A stretch of 64,000 nucleotides of DNA, from NCBI GenBank assembly GCA_963743285.1, contig CAVUPF010000005.1, positions 1 through 64,000 of the forward strand. The letters run 5' to 3'. Position numbers and translations under genes: made by a program. Position 1 is the stretch's first letter, and the number at the start of each line of letters is the position of its first letter. Under the pieces are notes generated by a model. The model was not told where the DNA came from. It made no database searches and saw only the letters and a list, made by a program, of their open reading frames with translations. Below, piece after piece: positions 32,966-41,821 of this stretch. The stretch is from CAVUPF01 sp963743285. Its GTDB lineage: Bacteria > Actinomycetota > Thermoleophilia > Solirubrobacterales > 70-9.

Positions 32966-34348
32966 ATGCTGATCGAGCCCGCCGCCGCCGAGCGCGTTCT
33001 GGCCCGAGCCCTCGCGGCGGGCGGCGAGTTCGCCGAGGTCTTCGCCGAACGCCGCCGCGGCTTCTCGATGTCGATCGATGAGTCGCGGATCGAGTCGGTG
33101 CAGGCGGGCGCCGAGGAGGGTGCCGGCGTGCGGGTGCTGAGCGGGGGGACCACCTACTTCGCCCACGTCGACGGGCTCGACCCCGCCGAACTCGAGCGTG
33201 CCGCCGCGGAGGCCGCCGCGGCGCTGCGCGGGTCGCGGGCCGAGCCGCGCGCCCTGCGGGCCGCAGGTTGGGCGGCTCCACAGCGGATCGAGCAGCGCCC
33301 CGAGAACGTCCCGGCCGAGCGCAAGGCAGCGCTGCTGCGCGAGCTCGACGAGCGGGGCCGGGCCGCGGGCGGCGAGGTCGCCCAGTTCTCGGCCTCCTAC
33401 GGAGAGGCCCGCCGCGAGGTAGCGGTCGCCAACTCCGAGGGCCTGCTGTGTGGCGACGACCGCACCCGCTTGCGGCTCGGCGCCCAGGCGGTGGCGCGCC
33501 GCGGCGACGTGGTACAGACCGGCTTTGAGACCCTCGGTGCGCACCGCGGCTTCGAGCTGCTCAACGGCGACCCCGCGCGGATCGCCGAGCAGGCCGCCCG
33601 CAAGGCGCTGGCCCTGCTCGACGCCGACCCTGCCCCGGCCGGCTCGATGCCGGTCGTGGTCGGTGGTGGCTTCGGCGGGGTCCTCTTTCACGAGATGACC
33701 GGCCACGGCCTGGAGGCGGACCACGTTCAGAAGGGGGCGAGCGTCTACGCGGGCAAGCTCGGAGAGCAGGTCGCCCAGCCGCTGCTCAGCGCCTATGACG
33801 ACGGCCGTTTGCCGGGCGAGTGGGGCACCGACGGGATCGACGACGAGGGGACGCCGACCCAGAAGACGCTGGTGATCGAGGCGGGACGGCTGACCTCGTT
33901 TCTCTACGACCGCCTGCGTGCCGAACGCGACGGCGTAGCCTCGACCGGCAATGGCCGCCGTGAGAGCTTCCGCCACCTGCCGATCCCCCGCATGACCAAT
34001 ACCTACATCGCCCCCGGCGAAGCCGAGCCGGAGGCGATGATCGCCGAGGTCCGGAAGGGCTTCTATGCCGTTTCCTTCGCCGGCGGCCAGGTCGACCCGG
34101 CGACCGGGGACTTCGTCTTCGGGGTCTCGGAGGGTTACCTGATCGAAGCCGGAAAGGTCACGGGTCCGTGCCGGGGCGCGACCCTGATTGGCAACTGCCT
34201 GGAGGCGCTGGCGGGGATCGACGCGGTCGGCAGCGACTTCGAGATGAAGACCGGCTTCTGCGGCAAGGGCGGCCAGAAAGTACCGGTGGGCACCGGCCAG
34301 GGCCACGTTCGGATTGCGGCGATGACGGTCGGGGGGACCGAGGTTTGA
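32966..34348 (+). CDS. tldD: TldD metalloprotease subunit
   Basis: 460 aa. FHEMTGHGLEAD is the HExxxH zinc motif of TldD; GTDGIDDEGTPTQKT and RMTNTYI are further conserved blocks. TldD/TldE heterodimers degrade or mature unfolded or modified peptides (microcin B17, CcdA in E. coli). Ends in a 4-nt overlap with tldE. Confidence 0.93.
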   Translation: MLIEPAAAERVLARALAAGGEFAEVFAERRRGFSMSIDESRIESVQAGAEEGAGVRVLSGGTTYFAHVDGLDPAELERAAAEAAAALRGSRAEPRALRAAGWAAPQRIEQRPENVPAERKAALLRELDERGRAAGGEVAQFSASYGEARREVAVANSEGLLCGDDRTRLRLGAQAVARRGDVVQTGFETLGAHRGFELLNGDPARIAEQAARKALALLDADPAPAGSMPVVVGGGFGGVLFHEMTGHGLEADHVQKGASVYAGKLGEQVAQPLLSAYDDGRLPGEWGTDGIDDEGTPTQKTLVIEAGRLTSFLYDRLRAERDGVASTGNGRRESFRHLPIPRMTNTYIAPGEAEPEAMIAEVRKGFYAVSFAGGQVDPATGDFVFGVSEGYLIEAGKVTGPCRGATLIGNCLEALAGIDAVGSDFEMKTGFCGKGGQKVPVGTGQGHVRIAAMTVGGTEV

Positions 34349-35697
34349 GCGAGTTGGGCGCGGCGGCGGAGCGCGCCGTCGAGGCGGCGTTGGCAGCCGG
34401 GGCAGGCGATGCCGAGGCGTATGCCTCCGAGGAGACCGGCCGCGAGGTGCGGGTCCATGGGGGCGAGATTGAAAGCCTCACGGCTGCAACCCAGCGCGGC
34501 ATCGGCGTCCGCGCTTGGCTCGGCGGCCGAGTCGGCTACGCCTACGGCACCGATCCCTCCGAGCCCGGGTTAGCCGCGATCGCCGCCCGGGCGGCTGAGG
34601 CGGCACGCATTGCCGATCAGGACGAGTTCGCAGGGCCGCCGCGAGCGCAGCCGGCGCAGCCGCTGCAACGCCTGTTCGATCCCACCGTCGCGGAGTGGCC
34701 GATCTCGCGGGTGGCAGAGCTGGCGCTCGCGGTGGAGCGGGCGGCGCTGAGCGCCGACCCACGGATCGTCGGGGTCGAGACGGCGGTCTACGCAGACTCG
34801 GCCGAGCGGGTCGCGATCGCCTCCTCGACCGGCGTCTGCGGCGAGTTTGAGTCTTCGAGCGCCTATGCCTACCTACAGGCGCTGGCCGCGGGCGACTCAG
34901 GCCGAGAGACCGGCCTCGGCTTCGGCCTGGCCCGAGGCCCCGTTGGCCTTGACCCGGCGGCGATCGGCAGCGAGGGGGCGGCGCGCGCCGTGGCGATGAT
35001 CGGTGCCGGCAAGCCCGTCTCGCGCGTCTGCCCGGTCGTTCTCGACCCGACCGTCGCCGCCAGCTTCGCGGCCCTAATCGGTGGCGCGCTGGGGGCCGAC
35101 GCCGTGCAGCGGGGCCGTTCGCCGTTCGCCGAGCGGCTCGGCGAGGAGATCGCCAGCGAGGCGCTGACTCTCTACGACGACGGGCTTGACCTCGCCGGCC
35201 CAGCCTCCTCGCCCTTCGACGGCGAGGGCGTCCCCCACCGCCGTGCCGCGCTGATCGAGGACGGCAGGCTGCATACCTACCTGCACAGCACCTACACGGC
35301 GCGCCGGGCCGGCGTCGCCGCGACCGGCAACGCCGAGCGCGGCGGCTACCGTTCACAGCCCTCGGTCTCGGCCTCCAATCTGATCGTCGGCGCCGGTCCG
35401 CTTTCCCTCGAAGAGCTGTTCGGCGAGGCCGCTGAGGGCGTCTACGTGACCGACATCGCCGGCCTTCATTCGGGCGTCAACCCCGTTTCGGGCGTCTTCT
35501 CGGTGGGCGCATCAGGGCGGGCGATCCACGCCGGCGAGCCGGCTGAGCCGGTGCGCGAGTTCACCATCGCAAGCGATCTCGTCTCGATGCTGCGGTCGGT
35601 TCGGGCCACCGGCGCCGACCCGCGCTGGGTCCCGTTCGGCGGCTCGGTCTGCACGCCGTCGCTGCTGATCGGCGAGATGACGGTCAGCGGCTCCTGA
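34345..35697 (+). CDS. pmbA: TldE/PmbA subunit
   Basis: 450 aa from the TTG that overlaps the tldD stop (TTGA). It has the same fold as TldD but no HExxxH, as expected for the inactive partner that shapes the substrate cleft. GVPHRRAALIEDGRL, TGNAERGGYRSQPSV and GLHSGVNPVSGVFSVG are typical. An upstream extension of the frame to 34168 lies in tldD. Confidence 0.92.
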   Translation: MSELGAAAERAVEAALAAGAGDAEAYASEETGREVRVHGGEIESLTAATQRGIGVRAWLGGRVGYAYGTDPSEPGLAAIAARAAEAARIADQDEFAGPPRAQPAQPLQRLFDPTVAEWPISRVAELALAVERAALSADPRIVGVETAVYADSAERVAIASSTGVCGEFESSSAYAYLQALAAGDSGRETGLGFGLARGPVGLDPAAIGSEGAARAVAMIGAGKPVSRVCPVVLDPTVAASFAALIGGALGADAVQRGRSPFAERLGEEIASEALTLYDDGLDLAGPASSPFDGEGVPHRRAALIEDGRLHTYLHSTYTARRAGVAATGNAERGGYRSQPSVSASNLIVGAGPLSLEELFGEAAEGVYVTDIAGLHSGVNPVSGVFSVGASGRAIHAGEPAEPVREFTIASDLVSMLRSVRATGADPRWVPFGGSVCTPSLLIGEMTVSGS

Positions 35698-35758
35698 CGC
35701 TTACGCCGAGCCCGCTGTTAGATTGCGGCCGTCTTCAATCCCGAGGAGGAATTTCGAC

Positions 35759-36037
35759 GTGACAAAGGCTGAGTTTCTCGATCAACTGGCGGACGACGAG
35801 CGGGTCGGCAGTAAGAAGGCCGCCGCCGAGGCCGTGGACGCCGTGCTCGACGCGATCACCGAGACGCTGAGCGGCGGTGGCGAGGTCAGCTTCACCGGCT
35901 TCGGCAAGTTCCACGTCGCCGAGCGCGGCCCTCGTCAGGGCGTCAACCCGCGCACCGGCGAGCGGATCACGATCCCCGGTGGCAAGGTCCCCCGCTTCTC
36001 TGCCGGCTCGGCGCTGAAGGCCAAGGTCAAGGGCTGA
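35759..36037 (+). CDS. hup: HU-family DNA-binding protein
   Basis: 92 aa, standard HU length without a basic tail. TKAEFLDQLADD, FTGFGKFHVAERGPRQGVNPRTGE and the beta-arm RxGxNPxTG are clear. The GTG start has a strong GAGGAGGAA site (35742-35750). Ends 5 bases before a long hairpin. Nucleoid-associated; the window also encodes an AT-hook protein at 2402. Confidence 0.94.
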   Translation: MTKAEFLDQLADDERVGSKKAAAEAVDAVLDAITETLSGGGEVSFTGFGKFHVAERGPRQGVNPRTGERITIPGGKVPRFSAGSALKAKVKG

Positions 36038-36042
36038 TACAC

Positions 36043-36091
36043 CCCGGTTCCGGGCGCGTCGTAGGGCGAGGCAATCGCGCCCGGAACCGGG
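36043..36091 (+). terminator. Long perfect hairpin after hup
   Basis: CCCGGTTCCGGGCGCG and its exact complement 17 nt later give a 16-bp uninterrupted stem. There is no T-run, so it is a transcription barrier or an mRNA 3' end protector rather than a classic terminator. Confidence 0.6.
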
Positions 36092-36225
36092 TGGTCCAGT
36101 TATCGCTGCTCCTAATGCGGGTTGAGCCTGCCTGCGCGCCATCGGTTTGGGACGTTTCGACCGCCTGAAAACGCGCTGAGCGGTTATACGATCAACGGCG
36201 CCTATCCGATCTGCCGCCCCGCTAC

Positions 36226-36543
36226 ATGGAGAAACGCAACACAGCCCTGGCCCGGGTCTTCGCGACGGTCGCCTTGGTGGGCGGCTTGGTGCTGGTCGTG
36301 GTGATCGCGACCTCGATCGGCGCTGGGTCGGGTGGTTCCAAGACGCCCACCTCAGCTCGGCAGGTGGCGCCCGCGGGTGGCAGCGCCCAGGTCAACACCC
36401 CCGCCACCTACATCGTCCAAAACGGCGACACCCTGACCTCTATCGCCCACAAGACCGGGGTCTCGGTCGCTCGCATCCAGGTCCTGAACCCGCATGTCGA
36501 CCCGCAGATCCTGACCGCCGGCCAAAAGCTCAGGCTGCGCTGA
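36226..36543 (+). CDS. Membrane-anchored LysM protein
   Basis: 105 aa. One N-terminal helix (VALVGGLVLVVVIATSIG), a short Ser/Gly/Pro linker, and one LysM domain (about 61-105: TYIVQNGDTLTSIAHKTGVS). It would bind peptidoglycan outside the membrane. Directly followed by a cell-wall carboxypeptidase gene. Confidence 0.88.
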   Translation: MEKRNTALARVFATVALVGGLVLVVVIATSIGAGSGGSKTPTSARQVAPAGGSAQVNTPATYIVQNGDTLTSIAHKTGVSVARIQVLNPHVDPQILTAGQKLRLR

Positions 36544-36581
36544 GCGCGCGAGGCGCTCTGGCGCCTGGGCTCGCCGCCCTT

Positions 36582-37823
36582 TTGATCGCGGCGCTCGCCC
36601 TTCCCGGCCCGGCCCTGGCGCGCGCCAAGCCGCCACAGGTCAAGGCGCGGGCCTGGGCGCTGATCGACGCCCGCACCGGCGAAGCGATCGGCGCTCAGGC
36701 CGGCGCGCGCCATCTGTTGATCGCCAGTACGACCAAGCTGATGACCGCCTGGGTGGTTCTCCACGAGCTGCCGCTGGACAAGATCGTGCGGGCCGCCCCC
36801 TACCAGGCGACCCCCGGCGAATCGCTGCTCGGGCTGCGAGCCGAGCAGCGGATCAGCGTGCGCGACCTCCTCTACGGGATGGTCCTGGTGAGCGGCAACG
36901 ACGCCGCCTATGACCTCGCCCTGGCGGCGGCCGGCTCGGAGGCGCACTTTGTGCGCCAGATGAACATGGCGGCGGCGGCGCTAGGCCTCACCGACACCCA
37001 CTATGCCAACCCGATCGGGCTCGACCAGCGCGGCAACTACTCAAGCGCCCGCGACCTCGCCAAGCTGGCGCAGCACCTGCTGGGGATACCGGCCTTCGCG
37101 AGGATCGCCGACTCGCGCAGCGCGGTGCTGCGCAGCCTCAGCCCGCCGCGGCGGATCGCATCGATCAACGAACTGCTGCGGATGGCGCCCTGGGTGAACG
37201 GTGTGAAGACCGGCCACACCTCCGGCGCCGGGTACGTCCTGGTCGGCTCCGGCCGCCGCAAGGGGGTCGAGCTGATTTCAGATGCGATCGGAGCTCCTAC
37301 CGATGAAGACCGCTTCTCCGACAACCTGAAGCTGCTCGACTACGGCTTCTCGCTCTACAGGCGGCGGGCGGCTGTCCACGCCGGCCAACTCCTCGCCGAG
37401 CCGACGATCCGCTACGCGGGCGGGCGGCTGCCATTGGTCTCTGCTCGGACCGTCAAGGTCGCGGTTCGAGCTGGCCAGCGGCTGACCGTGAAGACCCACT
37501 CACCGCGCGAGGTGCAGGGCCCGATCAACCGCGGCGCCGTGCTCGGCCACGCCGCCGTGCTCCTCAGCGGCTGGCATGCCGCGACCGTGCCGCTGCGCGC
37601 CGCCGACTCGATCCCCGCTGCGGGCAGCCTCGCCAGAGCGCCAAGCTTCGTCAAGGAAAGCGCGATCCCGGCCGCACCGATCGCTTTCGTGATACTGATT
37701 GGCGCGGCATTCCTCTGGCGTCGTCGGCGCCGCGGGAACGACGGAGAGGAGCTGATCCGGGTGAGTCGCGAGGAGATGCGAGCCGCTGGCGATCGGAGCA
37801 GGAGGGGGAGGTTGGCCGGGTGA
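36582..37823 (+). CDS. D-alanyl-D-alanine carboxypeptidase (PBP5/6, DacA-type)
   Basis: 413 aa from TTG 36582. S11 family serine peptidase with ASTTKLM (SxxK), VSGNDAA (SxN) and VKTGHTSGAG (KTG). A C-terminal helix (APIAFVILIGAAFLW) followed by a basic tail anchors it. The signal peptide is truncated with the TTG start. Reading from CTG 36540, which overlaps the LysM stop (CTGA), gives a complete signal sequence MSARGALAPGLAALLIAALA...ALARA. It trims peptidoglycan pentapeptides. Confidence 0.9.
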   Translation: MIAALALPGPALARAKPPQVKARAWALIDARTGEAIGAQAGARHLLIASTTKLMTAWVVLHELPLDKIVRAAPYQATPGESLLGLRAEQRISVRDLLYGMVLVSGNDAAYDLALAAAGSEAHFVRQMNMAAAALGLTDTHYANPIGLDQRGNYSSARDLAKLAQHLLGIPAFARIADSRSAVLRSLSPPRRIASINELLRMAPWVNGVKTGHTSGAGYVLVGSGRRKGVELISDAIGAPTDEDRFSDNLKLLDYGFSLYRRRAAVHAGQLLAEPTIRYAGGRLPLVSARTVKVAVRAGQRLTVKTHSPREVQGPINRGAVLGHAAVLLSGWHAATVPLRAADSIPAAGSLARAPSFVKESAIPAAPIAFVILIGAAFLWRRRRRGNDGEELIRVSREEMRAAGDRSRRGRLAG

Positions 37824-38776
37824 TACTCACGGTGACGTTGAACGCGGCGATCGACCGCACCGTCGCGGTGCCGAACTTCCGGCTCGGTCGCCGCCACCGG
37901 GCGGTCGAGAGCCGCACGGTGGCGGGTGGCAAGGGCATCAACGTCGCTCGCGCCCTGAGCCTGCTGGGCCGTCCGGTGATCGCCACCGGCTTCGCCGGGG
38001 GCCCGACCGGGGCGCGGGTCCTCGAGCAGCTGAGCGAAGAGTCGGTGCTCACCGACTTCACCCGGATCGCTGCAGAGACGCGGATCAACCTCGCCGTGAT
38101 CGACCCCACCTCCGGCGAGCAAACCGAGATCAACGAGCGCGGCCCGGCCGTCAGCCCCGAGGAGGTGGGCACGTTCTTCGAGCGCATCGCCTACCTCGCC
38201 GGCGGGGCAAAGATCTGCGTCCTCGCCGGCAGCCTGCCGCCGGGCGCCGGCGATGACCTCTACGCGCGCCTGGTCAAGGACCTGCGTGCCCGCGGCGTCG
38301 TCGTCGTCCTCGACGCCGAGGGGGAGGCGATGCTGTCTGGGCTGCGGGCCGGCGCCTCGGTCGTCACTCCGAACGAGCGCGAGGCCGAGGAGCTGGTCGG
38401 CCAGGAGTTCGCCGACCGCGGCGACCTGGTCTTGGGCCTCTCAGAGCTGGTCCGCCTCGGCGCCGGCGAGGCGGCGATCACCCGGCCCGATGGCTGTGTT
38501 GCGGTGGTCGGCGAGGGTCCCGAGCGTCGCTTCTTGGAGGTCCGCACCGAGCCTCTGGACCCGGTCTCTACGGTCGGCTCCGGCGACGCTTTCCTTGCCG
38601 GCTACGTGGCCGGCCGCTACGAGGGCCGGTCGCCCGAGGAGTGCCTTGCCTACGCGGTCGCCTGCGGCGCGGAGTCAACCCAGCACTTCGGCGCGGGCGC
38701 CGTCGACCGCAATCAGGTCGAGCGGCTGCTCGGGGCGGTGGCGGTGCATGATCTGGGGGTCCCCGCGGAAGTGTAG
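37820..38776 (+). CDS. PfkB-family hexose kinase (1-phosphofructokinase-like)
   Basis: 318 aa ribokinase fold. The first signature GGKGINVARALSLLG and second signature STVGSGDAFLAGYVAG (catalytic Asp in GSGDA) are present. TLNAAIDRT near the N-terminus is typical of FruK/LacC/PfkB-type sugar-phosphate kinases. Substrate probably fructose-1-P or tagatose-6-P; no PTS genes are nearby. Overlaps the carboxypeptidase gene by 4 nt. Confidence 0.87.
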   Translation: MILTVTLNAAIDRTVAVPNFRLGRRHRAVESRTVAGGKGINVARALSLLGRPVIATGFAGGPTGARVLEQLSEESVLTDFTRIAAETRINLAVIDPTSGEQTEINERGPAVSPEEVGTFFERIAYLAGGAKICVLAGSLPPGAGDDLYARLVKDLRARGVVVVLDAEGEAMLSGLRAGASVVTPNEREAEELVGQEFADRGDLVLGLSELVRLGAGEAAITRPDGCVAVVGEGPERRFLEVRTEPLDPVSTVGSGDAFLAGYVAGRYEGRSPEECLAYAVACGAESTQHFGAGAVDRNQVERLLGAVAVHDLGVPAEV

Positions 38777-38809
38777 GCTGGCTACTCAACGCCACCCTGG
38801 AGGATCTAA

Positions 38810-40015
38810 TTGGAGATCGATATCGGTCGAGGCAAGAAGGGGCGGCGCGCCTACGGATTCGACGACATCGCGATCGTCCCGTCGCGCCGCACCCGCGATC
38901 CCGACGACATAGACATCAGCTGGACCCTCGGTCCATATCGCTTTGACCTGCCGCTGGTCGCCTCGGCGATGGATGGTGTGGTCAGTCCCGAGACCGCGGT
39001 GCTCGTCAACGAGCTGGGCGGGCTGGGGGTGCTGAACCTGGAGGGCATCTGGACCCGCTTCGAGGACGCCGAGGAGCAGCTCGAGAGGATCGCCGCGGCT
39101 CCCAAGCACCGGGCAACGCGGATCATGCAGGAGATCTACGCCGAGCCGGTCAAGCCCGAGCTGATCGGGCGGCGGGTCGCCGAGATCAAGCAGCGCGGCG
39201 CCGTCGCCTGCGGCTCGTTGACCCCGCAGAAGGTGCGCGAGCACTACGAGGTCGCGGTTGAGGCCGGGCTCGACATCCTCGTCATCCAGGGCACCGTGAT
39301 CTCTGCCGAACACGTCTCGACCACGGTCGAGCCGCTCAACTTGAAGGAGTTCATCGCCGACGTGCCGGTGCCGACCGTGGTCGGCGGTTGCGCCTCCTAC
39401 TCGACCGGACTGCACCTGATGCGGACCGGCGCGGTCGGCGTCCTGGTCGGGGTCGGCCCCGGCGCCGCCTGCACGACGCGCGGCGTTCTCGGGATCGGCG
39501 TTCCCCAGGCGACCGCGATCGCCGACGTCGCCGCGGCCCGCGCCCAGCACATGCTGGAGACCGGCGAGTACGTGAACGTAATCGCCGACGGTGGAATGCG
39601 GACCGGGGGCGACGTCTCCAAGGCGATCGCCTGCGGCGCCGACGCGGTGATGGTCGGCTCGCCGCTGGCCCGCGCCAAGGAGGCGCCGGGTCGCGGCTTT
39701 CACTGGGGGATGGCGACGTTTCACCCCTCCTTGCCGCGCGGCACCCGAGTCTCCACCAAGCAGGACGGGACGCTGGAGGAGATCCTGCTCGGGCCCGCCC
39801 AGGAGAACGACGGCACCTTCAACCTGATGGGTGCTCTGAAAACCTCGATGGCCACCTGCGGCTACGAGGACATCCGCTCCTTCCAGCGAGCCGAGGTGAT
39901 GGTCGCCCCCGCCTTGATGAGCGAGGGTAAGAAGCTCCAGAACGAGCAGTCGGTGGGGATGGGCTCCAACGGTCGGGCAGCGGTCTCCGCTGGTGTTGGA
40001 GTCGCCGACGATTGA
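38810..40015 (+). CDS. guaB3: GuaB3-type IMP dehydrogenase family protein
   Basis: 401 aa, the length of the CBS-lacking IMPDH-like family of actinobacteria. PLVASAMDGVVSPE, VGPGAACTTRG (catalytic Cys loop) and GGMRTGGDVSKAIACGADAVM are seen. TTG start behind CTGGAGGATC. Likely NAD-dependent oxidoreductase in purine metabolism; directly upstream of guaA, and no canonical guaB is in the window. Confidence 0.9.
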   Translation: MEIDIGRGKKGRRAYGFDDIAIVPSRRTRDPDDIDISWTLGPYRFDLPLVASAMDGVVSPETAVLVNELGGLGVLNLEGIWTRFEDAEEQLERIAAAPKHRATRIMQEIYAEPVKPELIGRRVAEIKQRGAVACGSLTPQKVREHYEVAVEAGLDILVIQGTVISAEHVSTTVEPLNLKEFIADVPVPTVVGGCASYSTGLHLMRTGAVGVLVGVGPGAACTTRGVLGIGVPQATAIADVAAARAQHMLETGEYVNVIADGGMRTGGDVSKAIACGADAVMVGSPLARAKEAPGRGFHWGMATFHPSLPRGTRVSTKQDGTLEEILLGPAQENDGTFNLMGALKTSMATCGYEDIRSFQRAEVMVAPALMSEGKKLQNEQSVGMGSNGRAAVSAGVGVADD

Positions 40016-41579
40016 GGCCGGTGCCGAGGTGGCGCCGGCACAGGCCTCCGAGGAGGTTCTCGTCCTTGACTTCGGGGGCCAGTACTCGCAGCTGATCGCC
40101 CGACGAATTCGCGAGTGCGGGGTGTTTGCGGAGCTGCTGCCGTCGACCGCCTCGGTCGAGGCGGTCCGGGAGCGGCGACCGAAGGGGCTGGTGCTCTCGG
40201 GTGGGCCGGCTTCGGTGTATGAGCCAGGGGCGCCGCCGTTCCCCGTCGAGCTGTTGGACCTGGGGATCCCGATGCTCGGGATCTGTTACGGGATGCAGGC
40301 GATGGTCCAGGCTCTGGGGGGGAGGGTGGAGGCGGCCGAGGCGGGGGAGTTCGGCCGCACCGACCTGGTCCTACGCGACGGCGGCGGCAGGCTGCTCGGC
40401 GGCTTGCCCACCGAGCAGCAGTGCTGGATGAGCCACCGCGATGCAGTCTTCGAGCCACCCGAGGGCTTCGCGGCGCTCGCCTCCAGCCCCGGCTCACCGG
40501 TCGCCGCCTGCGAGCTTCCCGACCGCGGCCTCTACGGCATCCAGTTTCACCCCGAGGTCGTCCACACGCCCTACGGGACCGAGATCCTCACCCGCTTCCT
40601 TCGCGATGTCGCGGGTTGCGAGCAGCGGTGGTCGCCGCAGTCGGTGATCGCCGAGCAGGTGGCGGGGGTCAAGGCCCAGGTTGGCGAGGGCCGGGTGATC
40701 TGCGGACTTTCGGGTGGAGTCGATTCCTCGGTCGCGGCGCTGCTCGTCCACAGGGCGGTTGGGGAGAGGCTGACCTGCGTCTTCGTCGACCACGGCCTGA
40801 TGCGGATGAACGAGGCCGAGCAGGTCGTGGCGACGTTCGGCCGGTTCGGCATCCCGCTCGTCCACGTCGACGCCGAAGAGCGCTTCCTCGCCCGGCTCGC
40901 CGGGGTCGAGGACCCCGAGCAAAAGCGCAAGATCATCGGCGAGGAGTTCATCCGCGTCTTCGAGGAGGAGGCGGCGAAGCTGCAGGGTGTCCGCTACCTG
41001 GTCCAGGGCACGCTCTACTCGGACGTGATCGAGTCGGGCGGCAGCGACGGGGCCGCGACGATCAAGTCCCACCACAACGTCGGCGGCCTGCCCGAGGACC
41101 TCGATTTCGAGCTGATCGAGCCGCTGCGGATGCTGTTCAAGGACGAGGTGCGGGTGGTGGGGGCCGAGCTCGGCCTGCCGGAGCGGATGGTCTGGCGCCA
41201 GCCCTTCCCGGGCCCCGGCCTGGCGATCCGCATCGTCGGCGGCGAGGTCACTAGGGAGCGACTCGACATCTTGCGGGCTGCGGACGCGATCCTGCAGGAG
41301 GAGATCCGCGCGGCCGAGCTCTACCGGCAGCTCTGGCAGTCCTTCTGCGTCTTGCCGGTCGTCCGCTCGGTCGGCGTCCAGGGCGACGGGCGCACCTACG
41401 CCTACCCGATCGTGATCCGCGCGGTCACCTCCGAGGACGCGATGACCGCCGACTGGGCGCGCTTGCCGTACGACCTCTTGGAGCGAGTCTCGGGCCGGAT
41501 CATCAACGAGGTCCGCGAGGTGAACCGGGTCGCGCTCGACATCTCCTCCAAGCCTCCGGCGACCATCGAGTGGGAGTAG
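39993..41579 (+). CDS. guaA: GMP synthase (glutamine-hydrolysing)
   Basis: 528 aa. Residues 22-205 are the class I glutamine amidotransferase (C98 in GICYGMQ, H186 and E188 in FHPEV). Residues 215-400 are the ATP-pyrophosphatase with SGGVDSS at 240-246. The C-terminal dimerisation domain ends KPPATIEWE. GTG start overlaps the guaB3 end by 23 nt. Confidence 0.96.
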   Translation: MLESPTIEAGAEVAPAQASEEVLVLDFGGQYSQLIARRIRECGVFAELLPSTASVEAVRERRPKGLVLSGGPASVYEPGAPPFPVELLDLGIPMLGICYGMQAMVQALGGRVEAAEAGEFGRTDLVLRDGGGRLLGGLPTEQQCWMSHRDAVFEPPEGFAALASSPGSPVAACELPDRGLYGIQFHPEVVHTPYGTEILTRFLRDVAGCEQRWSPQSVIAEQVAGVKAQVGEGRVICGLSGGVDSSVAALLVHRAVGERLTCVFVDHGLMRMNEAEQVVATFGRFGIPLVHVDAEERFLARLAGVEDPEQKRKIIGEEFIRVFEEEAAKLQGVRYLVQGTLYSDVIESGGSDGAATIKSHHNVGGLPEDLDFELIEPLRMLFKDEVRVVGAELGLPERMVWRQPFPGPGLAIRIVGGEVTRERLDILRAADAILQEEIRAAELYRQLWQSFCVLPVVRSVGVQGDGRTYAYPIVIRAVTSEDAMTADWARLPYDLLERVSGRIINEVREVNRVALDISSKPPATIEWE

Positions 41580-41731
41580 GCGGGCCTCGCGCCCAGGCAC
41601 ATCGACCGCTGATGCTAGTCGGCGGTGGCGATGCGCCGGTCGAAGTGCGGTCCGCCGCTGCGCCTGCCGCAGCGCTCTGACGCGCGTCTTGGCGATCCTC
41701 TCTCCTGCGCCACGGCAGCTAGAACTAGAAA

Positions 41732-41756
41732 TGAGAATGAGTCTCAATCGTATGAT
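41732..41756 (+). promoter_or_regulatory. Zur-box candidate and -10 of the zinc uptake operon
   Basis: TGAGAAT-G-AGTCTCA (41732-41746) is a 7-1-7 palindrome with 6 of 7 pairs matching, the geometry of Fur-family sites. TATGAT (41751-41756) is a good -10, 4 bp downstream, so a bound repressor would block polymerase. The operon's last gene encodes a Fur-family protein. Confidence 0.75.
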
Positions 41757-41821
41757 AGGGTGCTGCACCGCTGCCCGGCCGACCGCCGCAGTGCCGTCAA
41801 ACGATCAGATCGAGGCTGCCG

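Noticed and set aside
32900..34306. 468-aa open frame on the minus strand
   Set aside because: Exactly antisense to tldD, which is unmistakable.
41580..41731. tRNA or small RNA between guaA and the zinc operon
   Set aside because: No cloverleaf or stable conserved hairpin seen; the stretch appears to hold only the upstream part of the promoter.
40494..41768. 424-aa minus-strand frame
   Set aside because: Antisense to guaA, no domain seen.
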